Translations under genes and position numbers: made by a program
NCBI RefSeq assembly: GCF_026627255.1
Contig: NZ_JAPNLM010000035.1
Location: forward strand, 1 to 54,042
DNA: 54,042 nt
From: Streptomyces antarcticus
GTDB lineage: Bacteria > Actinomycetota > Actinomycetes > Streptomycetales > Streptomycetaceae
Reading direction: 5' to 3'
Notes under the pieces: generated by a model
What the model was told of the DNA's origin: nothing
Seen by the model: the letters and a program-made list of their open reading frames with translations, nothing else
Databases searched by the model: none
In this document: positions 34,397 through 41,418 of the stretch, piece after piece
How positions within the stretch are numbered: position 1 is the stretch's first letter
Layout of the letters: every line of letters starts with the position of its first letter

Positions 34397-34431
34397 GGGC
34401 CCCGCTCCGTTCTCCCGTGTTCCCGTACGTC

Positions 34432-35724
34432 TCAACTCGCCCCCTCCGCGGCCGGGTACCAGTCCGCCGGTGTGGGCGGCATGCCGGACCCGCCGTCGCG
34501 CGCGGGCCGTACGGCGAGGATCTGGTCCACCCCCATGCGCCGTTCGGCGAAGGCCAGCGAGCTGCCCGCCAGGTACAGCCGCCAGACGCGGGCGGTCGTC
34601 TCGCCGGCCAGGGAGTCGAACGCGCTCCACCGCTCTTCGAGGGTGTCGCGCCAGGCGTCGATGGTACGGGTGTAGTGCTCGCGCAGGGATTCGACCGAGC
34701 GGACCTCGAGACCGGCCTCCTCCAGGACGCCCACGGTCCGGCCCACGGGGCGCATGTGCATGTCGGGGGCGATGTACGCCTCGATGAACGCGCCGCCGCC
34801 CGGAGCGTTGGCACCCCGGGACATCTGCTGGACCAGCAGGCGGCCCCGCGGCCGCAGGGCGCCGTGCAGCAGCGAGGCGAAGGCCGGGTACTCGGCGTCA
34901 CCGACGTGCTCGCTCATCTCGATGGCCGTGACGGCGTCGTACCCGCCGGCGTCGATGTTCCGGTAGTGGCGCAGCTGGACGTCGACGAGGTCGCCGAGCC
35001 CCTCCCGGGCCACCCGGTCCGCCACGAAGTCACGCTGCTGTCGGGACAGGGTCACCGCCGTCACCCGCGTCTTGTGGGCGCGGGCGGCGTGCAGGCTCAG
35101 GGAGCCCCAGCCGCAGCCGACGTCGAGGAGCCGGGACCCCTCGTGGAGGCCGAGCTTGCGGCAGACCAGCTCCAGCTTGTCGTGCTGCGCCTGCTCCAGG
35201 CCGTAGCCGGGTTCCTCGGGGCGGGTCCAGTAGGCGCACGAGTAGGCCATCGACGGGTCGAGGAGGAGGGCGTAGAACTCGTTCGACAGGTCGTAGTGGT
35301 GGCTGATCGCGGCCCGGTCGCGCGCGGAGCTGTGCAACCGCCCGCCGAGCCGGGCCCGCGGGGCGTCGGGCGCGCGGGGAGGCAGGCCGACCACCCCCAG
35401 TCCCACGGCGAGGCTGGTGACCTGCGCCCATCCGGCAGCGGTGGGTTTGACGCGGCCGTGGTCGCGCACGGACTGCCAGGCAGCGCCGAGGCCCTCGGCC
35501 AGGTCCCCCTCGATGTCGAGCTCGCCGGTGATGTAGGCCTCGGCGAGACCCAGTTCACCCGGCTGCCACAGCAGCCGGCGCAGGGCCCGCGGCGAACGCA
35601 GGACGATCACGGGGGCGTCCGCGGGGCCCGCCTCCGTCCCGTCCCACGCGCGCAGGCGCACGGGGAGCGGACCGGCGAAGAAGTGGTCCAGCAGCTCCGC
35701 CAACCGGTCGGCAACGGCCCTCAT
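34432..35724 (-). CDS. Cyclopropane-fatty-acyl-phospholipid synthase family methyltransferase
   Basis: A 430-residue SAM-dependent enzyme of the CFA synthase family. The SAM loop is LLDVGCGWGSLSLHAA, preceded by ISHHYDLSNEFYALLLDPSMAYSCAYW, the family signature. The N-terminal 100 residues form the usual lipid-binding domain. These enzymes add a methylene to unsaturated acyl chains of phospholipids at the membrane. The start is ATG at 35724 with GGAGG 7 bases ahead; a GTG directly before it is an alternative. It probably lies outside the peptide cluster. Confidence 0.9.
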   Translation of the reverse strand: MRAVADRLAELLDHFFAGPLPVRLRAWDGTEAGPADAPVIVLRSPRALRRLLWQPGELGLAEAYITGELDIEGDLAEGLGAAWQSVRDHGRVKPTAAGWAQVTSLAVGLGVVGLPPRAPDAPRARLGGRLHSSARDRAAISHHYDLSNEFYALLLDPSMAYSCAYWTRPEEPGYGLEQAQHDKLELVCRKLGLHEGSRLLDVGCGWGSLSLHAARAHKTRVTAVTLSRQQRDFVADRVAREGLGDLVDVQLRHYRNIDAGGYDAVTAIEMSEHVGDAEYPAFASLLHGALRPRGRLLVQQMSRGANAPGGGAFIEAYIAPDMHMRPVGRTVGVLEEAGLEVRSVESLREHYTRTIDAWRDTLEERWSAFDSLAGETTARVWRLYLAGSSLAFAERRMGVDQILAVRPARDGGSGMPPTPADWYPAAEGAS

Positions 35725-35949
35725 CACACGTCCTCCAGCATCCGGGGCGGCTGTCGCCTTGCCGGATGCCCGGCGGCCCGTTCCTCCGTTCTTCGTAGCG
35801 CCGGACGCCGCGGATTGGTGGATGCCGCGGGCAGACCCCGGCCGGCCGGGAAGGCCGGTGGCACGTCACGGGAGGCGGGCGGCGCGGACGCGGGTTCCAC
35901 TGGGGGGACCAGGGAGTGCGTCGGCGGGCAGTGCGGGAGGACAGGCGAC

Positions 35950-36537
35950 ATGACGGAGACCCATCAGGTGCTGCTGATCTCGTTCACGGGGCCGGCCACC
36001 GGCCGTGCGGCGTTCCGGGAGGCGCTCGACCTGCCGGGGCTGCGGCAGGCGGCGGTGGTGGAACGCTCGGCCGACGGCCTGCTCGACGTACCGGAGAGCC
36101 ATGTCAGCGGCGCCGGGGTCGCGACGGCGGGCGCCGGGCTGGTCGGCGGTCTCGTCGGCCTGCTGGGCGGCCCGCTCGGCGTGCTGCTGGGAACGGCGGC
36201 GGGCGCGGCCCTCGGCGGCGCCGCCGAGAACCAGCAGCGGCTGGAGGGCGGTGCGGGCCTGATCATGCTGAGCAGCCGGGTCGAAGAGGGGGCGTCGCTG
36301 CTCGTGGTGGACCTGCGCGAGTCCTCGCCGCAGCCCGGAGACGACCTCGCGCGGCGCCACGGCGGCACGCTGGAGCGCGTCTCGGAGAAGGAGTTCGCGG
36401 CGCAGGTCCGCGCCGCGGAGGAAGCGGCGGAGGAGCCCGGCGAGGGGCGGGCGGCGAGGACGGACGGGGGGACCGCAGGGCAGACGGGCCGGCCGGCCGA
36501 CGGCGAGCCGGCCGAAGGGGAGGAGCGGCCCTCCTGA
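35950..36537 (+). CDS. Glycine-zipper hypothetical protein
   Basis: A 195-residue protein. The first 50 residues look like a small alpha/beta domain (HQVLLISFTGPATGRAAFREAL). A hydrophobic Gly/Ala-rich segment follows (GLVGGLVGLLGGPLGVLLG, about 73-98), then a second alpha/beta part (LIMLSSRVEEGASLLVVDL) and an acidic Gly/Glu tail. The layout resembles DUF1269-type proteins, which pair an alpha/beta fold with a glycine zipper that can insert in membranes. Function unknown. Confidence 0.65.
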   Translation: MTETHQVLLISFTGPATGRAAFREALDLPGLRQAAVVERSADGLLDVPESHVSGAGVATAGAGLVGGLVGLLGGPLGVLLGTAAGAALGGAAENQQRLEGGAGLIMLSSRVEEGASLLVVDLRESSPQPGDDLARRHGGTLERVSEKEFAAQVRAAEEAAEEPGEGRAARTDGGTAGQTGRPADGEPAEGEERPS

Positions 36538-36660
36538 CCCCCGCCCGGCACGCCGTACGGGTACGGAAGCGCGGGAGCATGGGAGCCAGGGCGTCGTGGC
36601 TCGGGGTGCCGGGGCTCGGGGCGCCGGGAGAGCCCGGCCGCGCGTCCGTGCCCGCGGTCC

Positions 36661-36716
36661 GGCGGCCGGTCGCCGCGGGCTCCGTACGGGCGGCCGGTCG
36701 CCGCGGGCTCCGTACG
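36661..36716. repeat. Perfect 28-bp tandem duplication
   Basis: Two identical 28-base units, 36661-36688 and 36689-36716, each starting GGCGGCCGGTCG and ending CTCCGTACG, 51 bases before the BlaI start. Recent slippage is likely. Whether it changes the blaI promoter cannot be told. Confidence 0.9.
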
Positions 36717-36767
36717 ATGGGCCGCACTTCACGTGGGACACGCGATCCCCGGACGGGAGGCCTGAGG

Positions 36768-37169
36768 ATGAGAACCCGGCACGGCACGGGGGACGCGCTG
36801 CCCCCACGACGGGGTCAGGGCGAGCTGGAGGCCCAGGTCCTCGCCGTACTCGGCGGCGCGCCGGGGCCGGTCACCGCGGGCTGGGTGCAGGAGCGCCTCC
36901 CCGGAACCCTCGCCTACACCACGGTGATGACGATCCTGACCCGCCTGCACGTCAAGGGCGCGGTCGACCGCGAGCGCGCGGGCCGTTCGTTCCAGTGGGT
37001 TCCCGTGGCCGACGAGGCGGGGCTTGCGGCCCTGCGGATGCGCAAGGTGCTCGACGGCGGGGCCGACCGGCAGGCGGTGCTCGCCAGCTTCGTCTCCTTG
37101 CTCCCGCCCGGGGACGAGCAGCTGTTGCGCGGCCTGCTCGCGCAGACCGACGACGAAGGGGGCGGCTGA
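36768..37169 (+). CDS. BlaI/MecI-family transcriptional repressor
   Basis: A 133-residue winged-helix repressor: ELEAQVLAVLGGAPGPVTAGWVQERL (helices 1-2), then YTTVMTILTRLHVKGAVDRERAG (recognition helix and wing), and a C-terminal dimerisation part. BlaI proteins bind TACA-N4-TGTA palindromes and are cleaved after signalling from a membrane M56 peptidase. Here the partner directly downstream is broken, so release from DNA by the usual route may be lost. Two fitting palindromes lie at 37643 and 38449; none is seen in front of this gene. Confidence 0.9.
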   Translation: MRTRHGTGDALPPRRGQGELEAQVLAVLGGAPGPVTAGWVQERLPGTLAYTTVMTILTRLHVKGAVDRERAGRSFQWVPVADEAGLAALRMRKVLDGGADRQAVLASFVSLLPPGDEQLLRGLLAQTDDEGGG

Positions 37170-37175
37170 ACTCCC

Positions 37176-37659
37176 AGGGGAGTCTTCGTCTTCCTGCCCC
37201 TGGTCCTGCCCTTCACCGCCTGGCCCATCGCCCGGCTGGCCGAGCACCACCTCCACCCGCGGACGGCGACCCGGCTGCTGTCCGCCATCGCCGCGGTCCT
37301 CGCGGTGTGCAGCACCCTGTGCCTCGCGCTGCTGATGGTGGTCGGCACCGCCCAGCTGGTCGGACCCGGAGGTGCGCGACGCGGTGCCGTACGACGAGGT
37401 GGCCGGCATGGACGCCATCCCGGCGCTCCTCGCCGTACTGGCCGGACGCGCCGCCATCGCCTGGCGCCACTTCCGCGTGCGCCGCGACGCGCTGCGCGCC
37501 CTCGCCGGGCTGCCCGACCGCGCGGTGGCCGTGCTGCCCGAAGACGCGGCGTACGCGTACGCGCTCCCGGGCCCACAGGGCCATGCCGTCTCCGTGTTCG
37601 CCGGTGGCGGTCCCGAGCCGGGGTGCCGGTCCGGGCCGCCGGTTTCTACAACACTGTAG
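37176..37659 (+). pseudogene. Degraded M56-family (BlaR1-like) membrane peptidase
   Basis: The reading frame from 37182 gives FVFLPLVLPFTAWPIARLAEHH, then a transmembrane stretch to MVVGTAQLVG. The likeness then moves to another frame (VRDAVPYDEVAGMDAIPALL to EDAAYAYALPGPQGHAV), indicating an internal out-of-frame deletion near 37350. The expected start codon reads AGG (37176). The frame ends at 37659, before the HExxH zinc motif that family members need. It follows the repressor gene as in intact blaI-M56 pairs. It is thus a non-functional remnant with at least three defects. Confidence 0.8.
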
Positions 37660-37662
37660 AAA
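37643..37662. promoter_or_regulatory. BlaI-type operator palindrome, copy 1
   Basis: TTTCTACA-ACAC-TGTAGAAA, a perfect 8-bp inverted repeat with a 4-base spacer around the TACA/TGTA core of BlaI sites. It lies at the ragged end of the M56 remnant and 41 bases past the 3' end of the lipoprotein gene, an odd place for an operator. Confidence 0.65.
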
Positions 37663-37702
37663 TTACCGGCAGCGGTTGCCCCGTACGGACGGCTTCGCGC
37701 GG

Positions 37703-38248
37703 TCAGTCCTCGCCGACGAGGGCGGCCAACTCGCGGTCCAGGCTCCCGGTGTCCGCTCCGCTGCCCCGGTAGACGTCCTCCCCGTCCTCGTCGAGGAGCA
37801 CGTACGTGTTGACGCCAGCGGCGCGGAACCGGTCGCGCAGCGCGTGCTGCGCGTCGGCGAGGTGGGTCAGGGGGCCGCCCGCCGCGGGGGCGGCGAAGCC
37901 CTGGAGCCCCGCACCGGCGCCCGGCCCGGCCACGGCGACGACGTGGACGCGGCCCAGGTGGCGGTCGGCCAGTGCGGCGGTCTCGAAGGCCTGGGCGGGG
38001 CACTCCGCGCAGGTCGCCCCGTAGAACCACAGCAGGACGGGTTTGCCCGCCAGTGACGCGGTGTCGAAGTCCGAGCCGTCGACGGTCTTGGCCGCGAAGC
38101 GGAGCGCGTCCGGGACGGCCCGCTCCGCCGGCCGGGCCTGAGGCCCCGCGGCCCCCAGAAGGGGGCCGGTGGTCTCGGGCGACGTGCACGCGGTGAGGGG
38201 CAGGCACAGGGCGGCGAACAGGGCAGCCGCGGCGATACGGGAACGCAT
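37703..38248 (-). CDS. Thioredoxin-like lipoprotein with CxxC
   Basis: A 181-residue exported protein. Residues 1-20 are a lipoprotein signal peptide with lipobox LTAC (lipidated C21). A TlpA/AhpC-like thioredoxin fold follows (LLWFYGATCAECP) with active-site C80 and C83. It probably acts outside the membrane in thiol-disulfide exchange, for example in cytochrome maturation or redox repair. The start at 38248 keeps the positively charged MRSR start; GGGAG lies 10 bases upstream. It is divergent from the CNNM genes, and a BlaI-type palindrome lies about 200 bases upstream. Confidence 0.88.
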   Translation of the reverse strand: MRSRIAAAALFAALCLPLTACTSPETTGPLLGAAGPQARPAERAVPDALRFAAKTVDGSDFDTASLAGKPVLLWFYGATCAECPAQAFETAALADRHLGRVHVVAVAGPGAGAGLQGFAAPAAGGPLTHLADAQHALRDRFRAAGVNTYVLLDEDGEDVYRGSGADTGSLDRELAALVGED

Positions 38249-38448
38249 GGGTGGCACTCTCCCGGTCGGGTTCGGACCGCAACACCGGCAACCAGGGCCG
38301 GGGCGCCGCCGTCCCGGCCGGCCCTCGGCCCGGGGTGCCCGGACAAGCAGAGAATGTAGTCATATGAAGAAAATATGATGCTATGAGACGCGACTCCGGG
38401 GCCCGCTTCACCCGGTCGGCGGACAGGGAACCCGATCCGCTCTCGCCT

Positions 38449-38468
38449 TTTCTACACAGCTGTAGAAA
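38449..38468. promoter_or_regulatory. BlaI-type operator palindrome, copy 2
   Basis: TTTCTACA-CAGC-TGTAGAAA has the same arms as copy 1 with a different spacer. It lies in the 431-base gap between the divergent lipoprotein gene (start 38248) and the CNNM gene (start 38680). It could control either. Confidence 0.7.
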
Positions 38469-38521
38469 CATGGGCCGGAGCGGGGTGCCTGACGGGGCAC
38501 CTTTGCCCGCCCTTTACGATT

Positions 38522-38545
38522 GTGGCGGGGGGCCCTCCCCGCCAC
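38522..38545. other. Hairpin in the divergent gap 38249-38679
   Basis: GTGGCGGGG and its complement form a 9-bp stem with a 6-base loop, between the BlaI-type palindrome and the CNNM gene. It may belong to the 5' leader of that gene. I see no recognisable metal riboswitch core. Confidence 0.4.
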
Positions 38546-38628
38546 GCAACCCCGCGGGGCCGCCGTACGGCGCCCGCCGAGTGAAGAAGGAGCAGCAGAC
38601 CCGCAATGGGTGAACCTCCCAGTCCGAG

Positions 38629-38680
38629 CCGTGCCACGACCTGCCCGCAGATTCTCGCGACGGGAACGGGGGTGGCACGG
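38629..38680 (+). promoter_or_regulatory. Hairpin covering the start region of the CNNM gene
   Basis: CCGTGCCAC (38629-38637) is exactly complementary to GTGGCACGG (38672-38680). The right arm takes in part of the likely ribosome-binding region (GGGGGTGG) and the first base of the GTG start. A structure that hides the start suggests control of translation. Confidence 0.4.
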
Positions 38681-40014
38681 TGACCGAGATCCTGTTGCTG
38701 CTCCTGGCCTTCGCCCTGACGCTGATGTGCGCGGTGTTCGTCGCGGCCGAGTTCTCGCTGACCACGGTCGAGCGCGGTGAACTCGAACGCGCCGCCGAGG
38801 CCGGCGAGCGCGGCGCCGAAGGCGCCCTGAAGGCCGCGAAGCGCCTCACCTTCCAGCTGTCCGGCGCCCAGCTGGGCATCACCGTGACCTCCCTGGTGAT
38901 CGGCATGCTCGCCGAGCCGTCCGTCTCCGCGCTGCTGCGCGGCCCGCTGACCGCGCTCGGCCTGCCCGAGGGGGCCGTGGCGACCACGGCGACCCTGCTC
39001 GGAGTGGCCCTGTCCACCGTCGTCCTGATGGTGATCGGCGAGCTGGTTCCGAAGAACTGGGCGATCTCCCGCCCGCTGGCCGTCGCCAAGGTCGTCGCGG
39101 GCCCGCAGCGCGGTTTCACGGCCGCCTTCGCCCCGCTGATCCGCCACCTGAACAACACCGCCAACCGCCTCGTACGACGCTTCGGCCTGGAGCCCGCCGA
39201 GGAGCTGGCCTCCGCCCGCACCCCGGAGGAGCTGGTGGCCCTCGCCCGGCACTCCGCCCGCGAGGGCGTGATCGAGGCGGACTCGGCCGAGCTCTTCGTG
39301 AAGACCCTGCACCTGGCCGACCTGACCGCCGAGAACGTGATGACCCCGCGCGTCGACGTCCAGGCCCTGGAACTGCGCGCGGCTGCCTCCGACGCCGCGA
39401 AGCTGACGCTGGCCACCGGCCTGTCCCGGTTCCCCGTCTACCGCGACACCCTGGACGAGGTGGTCGGCACCGTCCACATCCGCGACGTCCTGGCCCTGGA
39501 CGAGGACATGCGCCCGGTCACCCCGGTCGCCGACCTCATGACGTCCGCGCTGATGGTGCCGCACTCCCTGCCGGTCGACACCCTGCTCGGGCGGCTGCGC
39601 AGGTCCCGCACCATGGCCGTGATCATCGACGAGTACGGCGGCACCGCTGGCGTCGCCACGGTCGAGGACATCGTCGAGGAGGTCGTCGGCGAGGTCCGCG
39701 ACGAGCACGACCCGATGGAGGTCCCCGACCTCATCGAAGCCCCGGAACACGACGGCCGCCGCGTGTGGGAGGCCGACGGGAGCGTCCGGCTCGACGAGCT
39801 CGAAGAGATCGGATTCGACGTACCCGAGGGCCCCTACGAGACCCTCGCCGGGCTCATCGCCACCGAGCTGGCGCGGATCCCCGCCGAAGGCGACACCGTC
39901 ACCGTCGACGGCTGGCGGCTGTCCGTGCTCGACGTCGACCACCACCGCGCCGACCGGGTCACCGTCATGGCGCCCCCGGCGGATGCCGCCGCCACCGAGG
40001 AGCAGGGCCGATGA
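38680..40014 (+). CDS. CNNM/CorC-family membrane protein with CBS pair (first)
   Basis: A 444-residue HlyC/CorC-type protein. An N-terminal DUF21 (CNNM) membrane domain has about four hydrophobic segments (ILLLLLAFALTLMCAVFVAAEF; LGITVTSLVIGML; TLLGVALSTVVLMVIGELVPKNWA). Two CBS domains follow (MTPRVDVQALE; MVPHSLPVDTLLGRL with IIDEYGGTAGVATVEDIVEEVVGEV). A C-terminal CorC-HlyC domain ends it (GSVRLDELEEIGFDVPEGPYETLAG). Family members handle Mg2+ or other divalent ions, or sense nucleotides through CBS. The start is GTG. The stop overlaps the next gene's ATG. Confidence 0.92.
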   Translation: MTEILLLLLAFALTLMCAVFVAAEFSLTTVERGELERAAEAGERGAEGALKAAKRLTFQLSGAQLGITVTSLVIGMLAEPSVSALLRGPLTALGLPEGAVATTATLLGVALSTVVLMVIGELVPKNWAISRPLAVAKVVAGPQRGFTAAFAPLIRHLNNTANRLVRRFGLEPAEELASARTPEELVALARHSAREGVIEADSAELFVKTLHLADLTAENVMTPRVDVQALELRAAASDAAKLTLATGLSRFPVYRDTLDEVVGTVHIRDVLALDEDMRPVTPVADLMTSALMVPHSLPVDTLLGRLRRSRTMAVIIDEYGGTAGVATVEDIVEEVVGEVRDEHDPMEVPDLIEAPEHDGRRVWEADGSVRLDELEEIGFDVPEGPYETLAGLIATELARIPAEGDTVTVDGWRLSVLDVDHHRADRVTVMAPPADAAATEEQGR

Positions 40015-41039
40015 CCGCGATCCAACTGCTGATCGGTGCCTTCACCCTGATCACCAACGCCTTCTTCGTCGGCGCCGAGTTCGCCCTCATCTCCGTACGC
40101 CGCAGCCAGATCGAACCGGCGGCGGTCAAGGGCGACCTCCGCGCGAGGACCACCCTGTGGGGGCTCCAACACCTCTCCGCGGTGATGGCCACCGCCCAGC
40201 TCGGCATCACCGTCTCCTCACTGGTCCTGGGCGCCGTCGCCGAACCGGCCATCGCGCACCTGCTGGAACCCCCCTTCGAGGCCCTCGGCGTACCCGAGGG
40301 GCTGATCCACCCCATCGCGTTCGTCATCGCGCTCACCGTGGCGACGTACCTGCACATGCTGGTCGGCGAGATGGTCCCCAAGAACATCGCGCTCGCTGCT
40401 CCGGCGCCCACCGCGCTGCTCCTGGGCCCGCCGCTGGTCGCCCTCACCAGGGCGCTGCGTCCGTTCGTCTTCGGCATCAACGCCTTCGCCAACGTCCTGC
40501 TGCGCCTGCTCAAGGTCGAGCCGAAGGGCGAGGTCGGCGCGGTCTTCACCGACGACGAGCTCGCCCGCCTCGTCAAGGACTCCAGCGCCGCCGGCCTCCT
40601 CGGCCCTGAGGACGGGGAGCGCCTGCGGGACGCGCTCGAACTCGGCACCCGGCCGGTGGGCGACATCATGGTCCCGCTGGACCGCGTCGTGACGGTCGGC
40701 CACGACATCACCCCCCGCGCCCTGGAACGGACCGCCGCACAGTACGGGTACTCCCGTCTGCCCGTCGCCGGACCCGACGCGGAGATCCTGGGCTACCTGC
40801 ACATCAAGGACGCCCTCGCGGCGGCCGACCGCACCGCGCCCTTCCCGCGCAGCGCCCTCCACCCGATCACCAAGGTGTCCCTCGGCACCCCGCTCGACGA
40901 CACGATGACCGCGATGCGGACGGCGGGCACGCACCTGGCCGCCGTCACGGGCGACGCCGACGCCGTGATCGGCTTCGTCACCATGGAAGACCTGCTCGAA
41001 GAGCTCGTCGGCGCCGCCGCCCAGGACGGCGACGCCTGA
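40011..41039 (+). CDS. CNNM/CorC-family membrane protein with CBS pair (second)
   Basis: A 342-residue paralogue of the preceding protein, with a DUF21 domain (LLIGAFTLITNAFFVGAEFALI; LGITVSSLVLGAVAEP; HMLVGEMVPKNIALA) and two CBS domains (MVPLDRVVTVGHDITP; HPITKVSLGTPLDDTM with GFVTMEDLLEELVG). It lacks the C-terminal CorC-HlyC domain of its partner, which accounts for the shorter length. The ATG overlaps the partner's stop, so the two probably form a hetero-oligomer. Confidence 0.92.
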   Translation: MTAIQLLIGAFTLITNAFFVGAEFALISVRRSQIEPAAVKGDLRARTTLWGLQHLSAVMATAQLGITVSSLVLGAVAEPAIAHLLEPPFEALGVPEGLIHPIAFVIALTVATYLHMLVGEMVPKNIALAAPAPTALLLGPPLVALTRALRPFVFGINAFANVLLRLLKVEPKGEVGAVFTDDELARLVKDSSAAGLLGPEDGERLRDALELGTRPVGDIMVPLDRVVTVGHDITPRALERTAAQYGYSRLPVAGPDAEILGYLHIKDALAAADRTAPFPRSALHPITKVSLGTPLDDTMTAMRTAGTHLAAVTGDADAVIGFVTMEDLLEELVGAAAQDGDA

Positions 41040-41145
41040 CCCTGCCGCCCGACGGCCGGTACCGCCCCCGCGGTGCCGGCCGTCGGCCGTACCGGCGAGC
41101 GGGGACCGGTGCGTCACGCGCACGTCGGTCGGTCGTTGTGCCGCC

Positions 41146-41418
41146 ATGGATGATTTCATGGTGAAGATCCCGGCCGACTGGCTCTCCCGGGTGTTCCTCT
41201 CGCTCCGCCACGGCGCTTCCGACGACGCCCAGGTCGTGGCCGCGGAGCTCCAGCCGTTCACCGAGAAGCCCGGACAGCGCGTGCCGGTGCCCCGCAACAC
41301 GGTGCTGCGCACCGAGCAGGCCCTCCAGGGTGAGCTGCGGTGCGTCGAGGGGGGTGCCCGCCGGGAGGAGCTGTCCGAGCAGGTCCGCTACCTGGTCAAC
41401 GCCCGGCTGAGCCTGTAG
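41146..41418 (+). CDS. Hypothetical 90-residue protein
   Basis: A short cytoplasmic protein: IPADWLSRVFLSLRHGASDD, then a basic/acidic second half EELSEQVRYLVNARLSL. No signal peptide, membrane segment or known motif. A second ATG five codons in is an alternative start; no clear ribosome site precedes either. Its last 23 bases overlap the convergent phosphatase gene. Confidence 0.6.
   Translation: MDDFMVKIPADWLSRVFLSLRHGASDDAQVVAAELQPFTEKPGQRVPVPRNTVLRTEQALQGELRCVEGGARREELSEQVRYLVNARLSL

Noticed and set aside
34432..35724. Cyclopropane synthase as a tailoring enzyme of the peptide
   Set aside because: It has the full lipid-type CFA synthase form and lies beyond the regulators, next to unrelated genes; membrane lipid work is more likely.
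36538..36767. BlaI-type operator in front of the blaI gene
   Set aside because: I searched for TACA-N4-TGTA and found none; only the 28-bp duplication is present.
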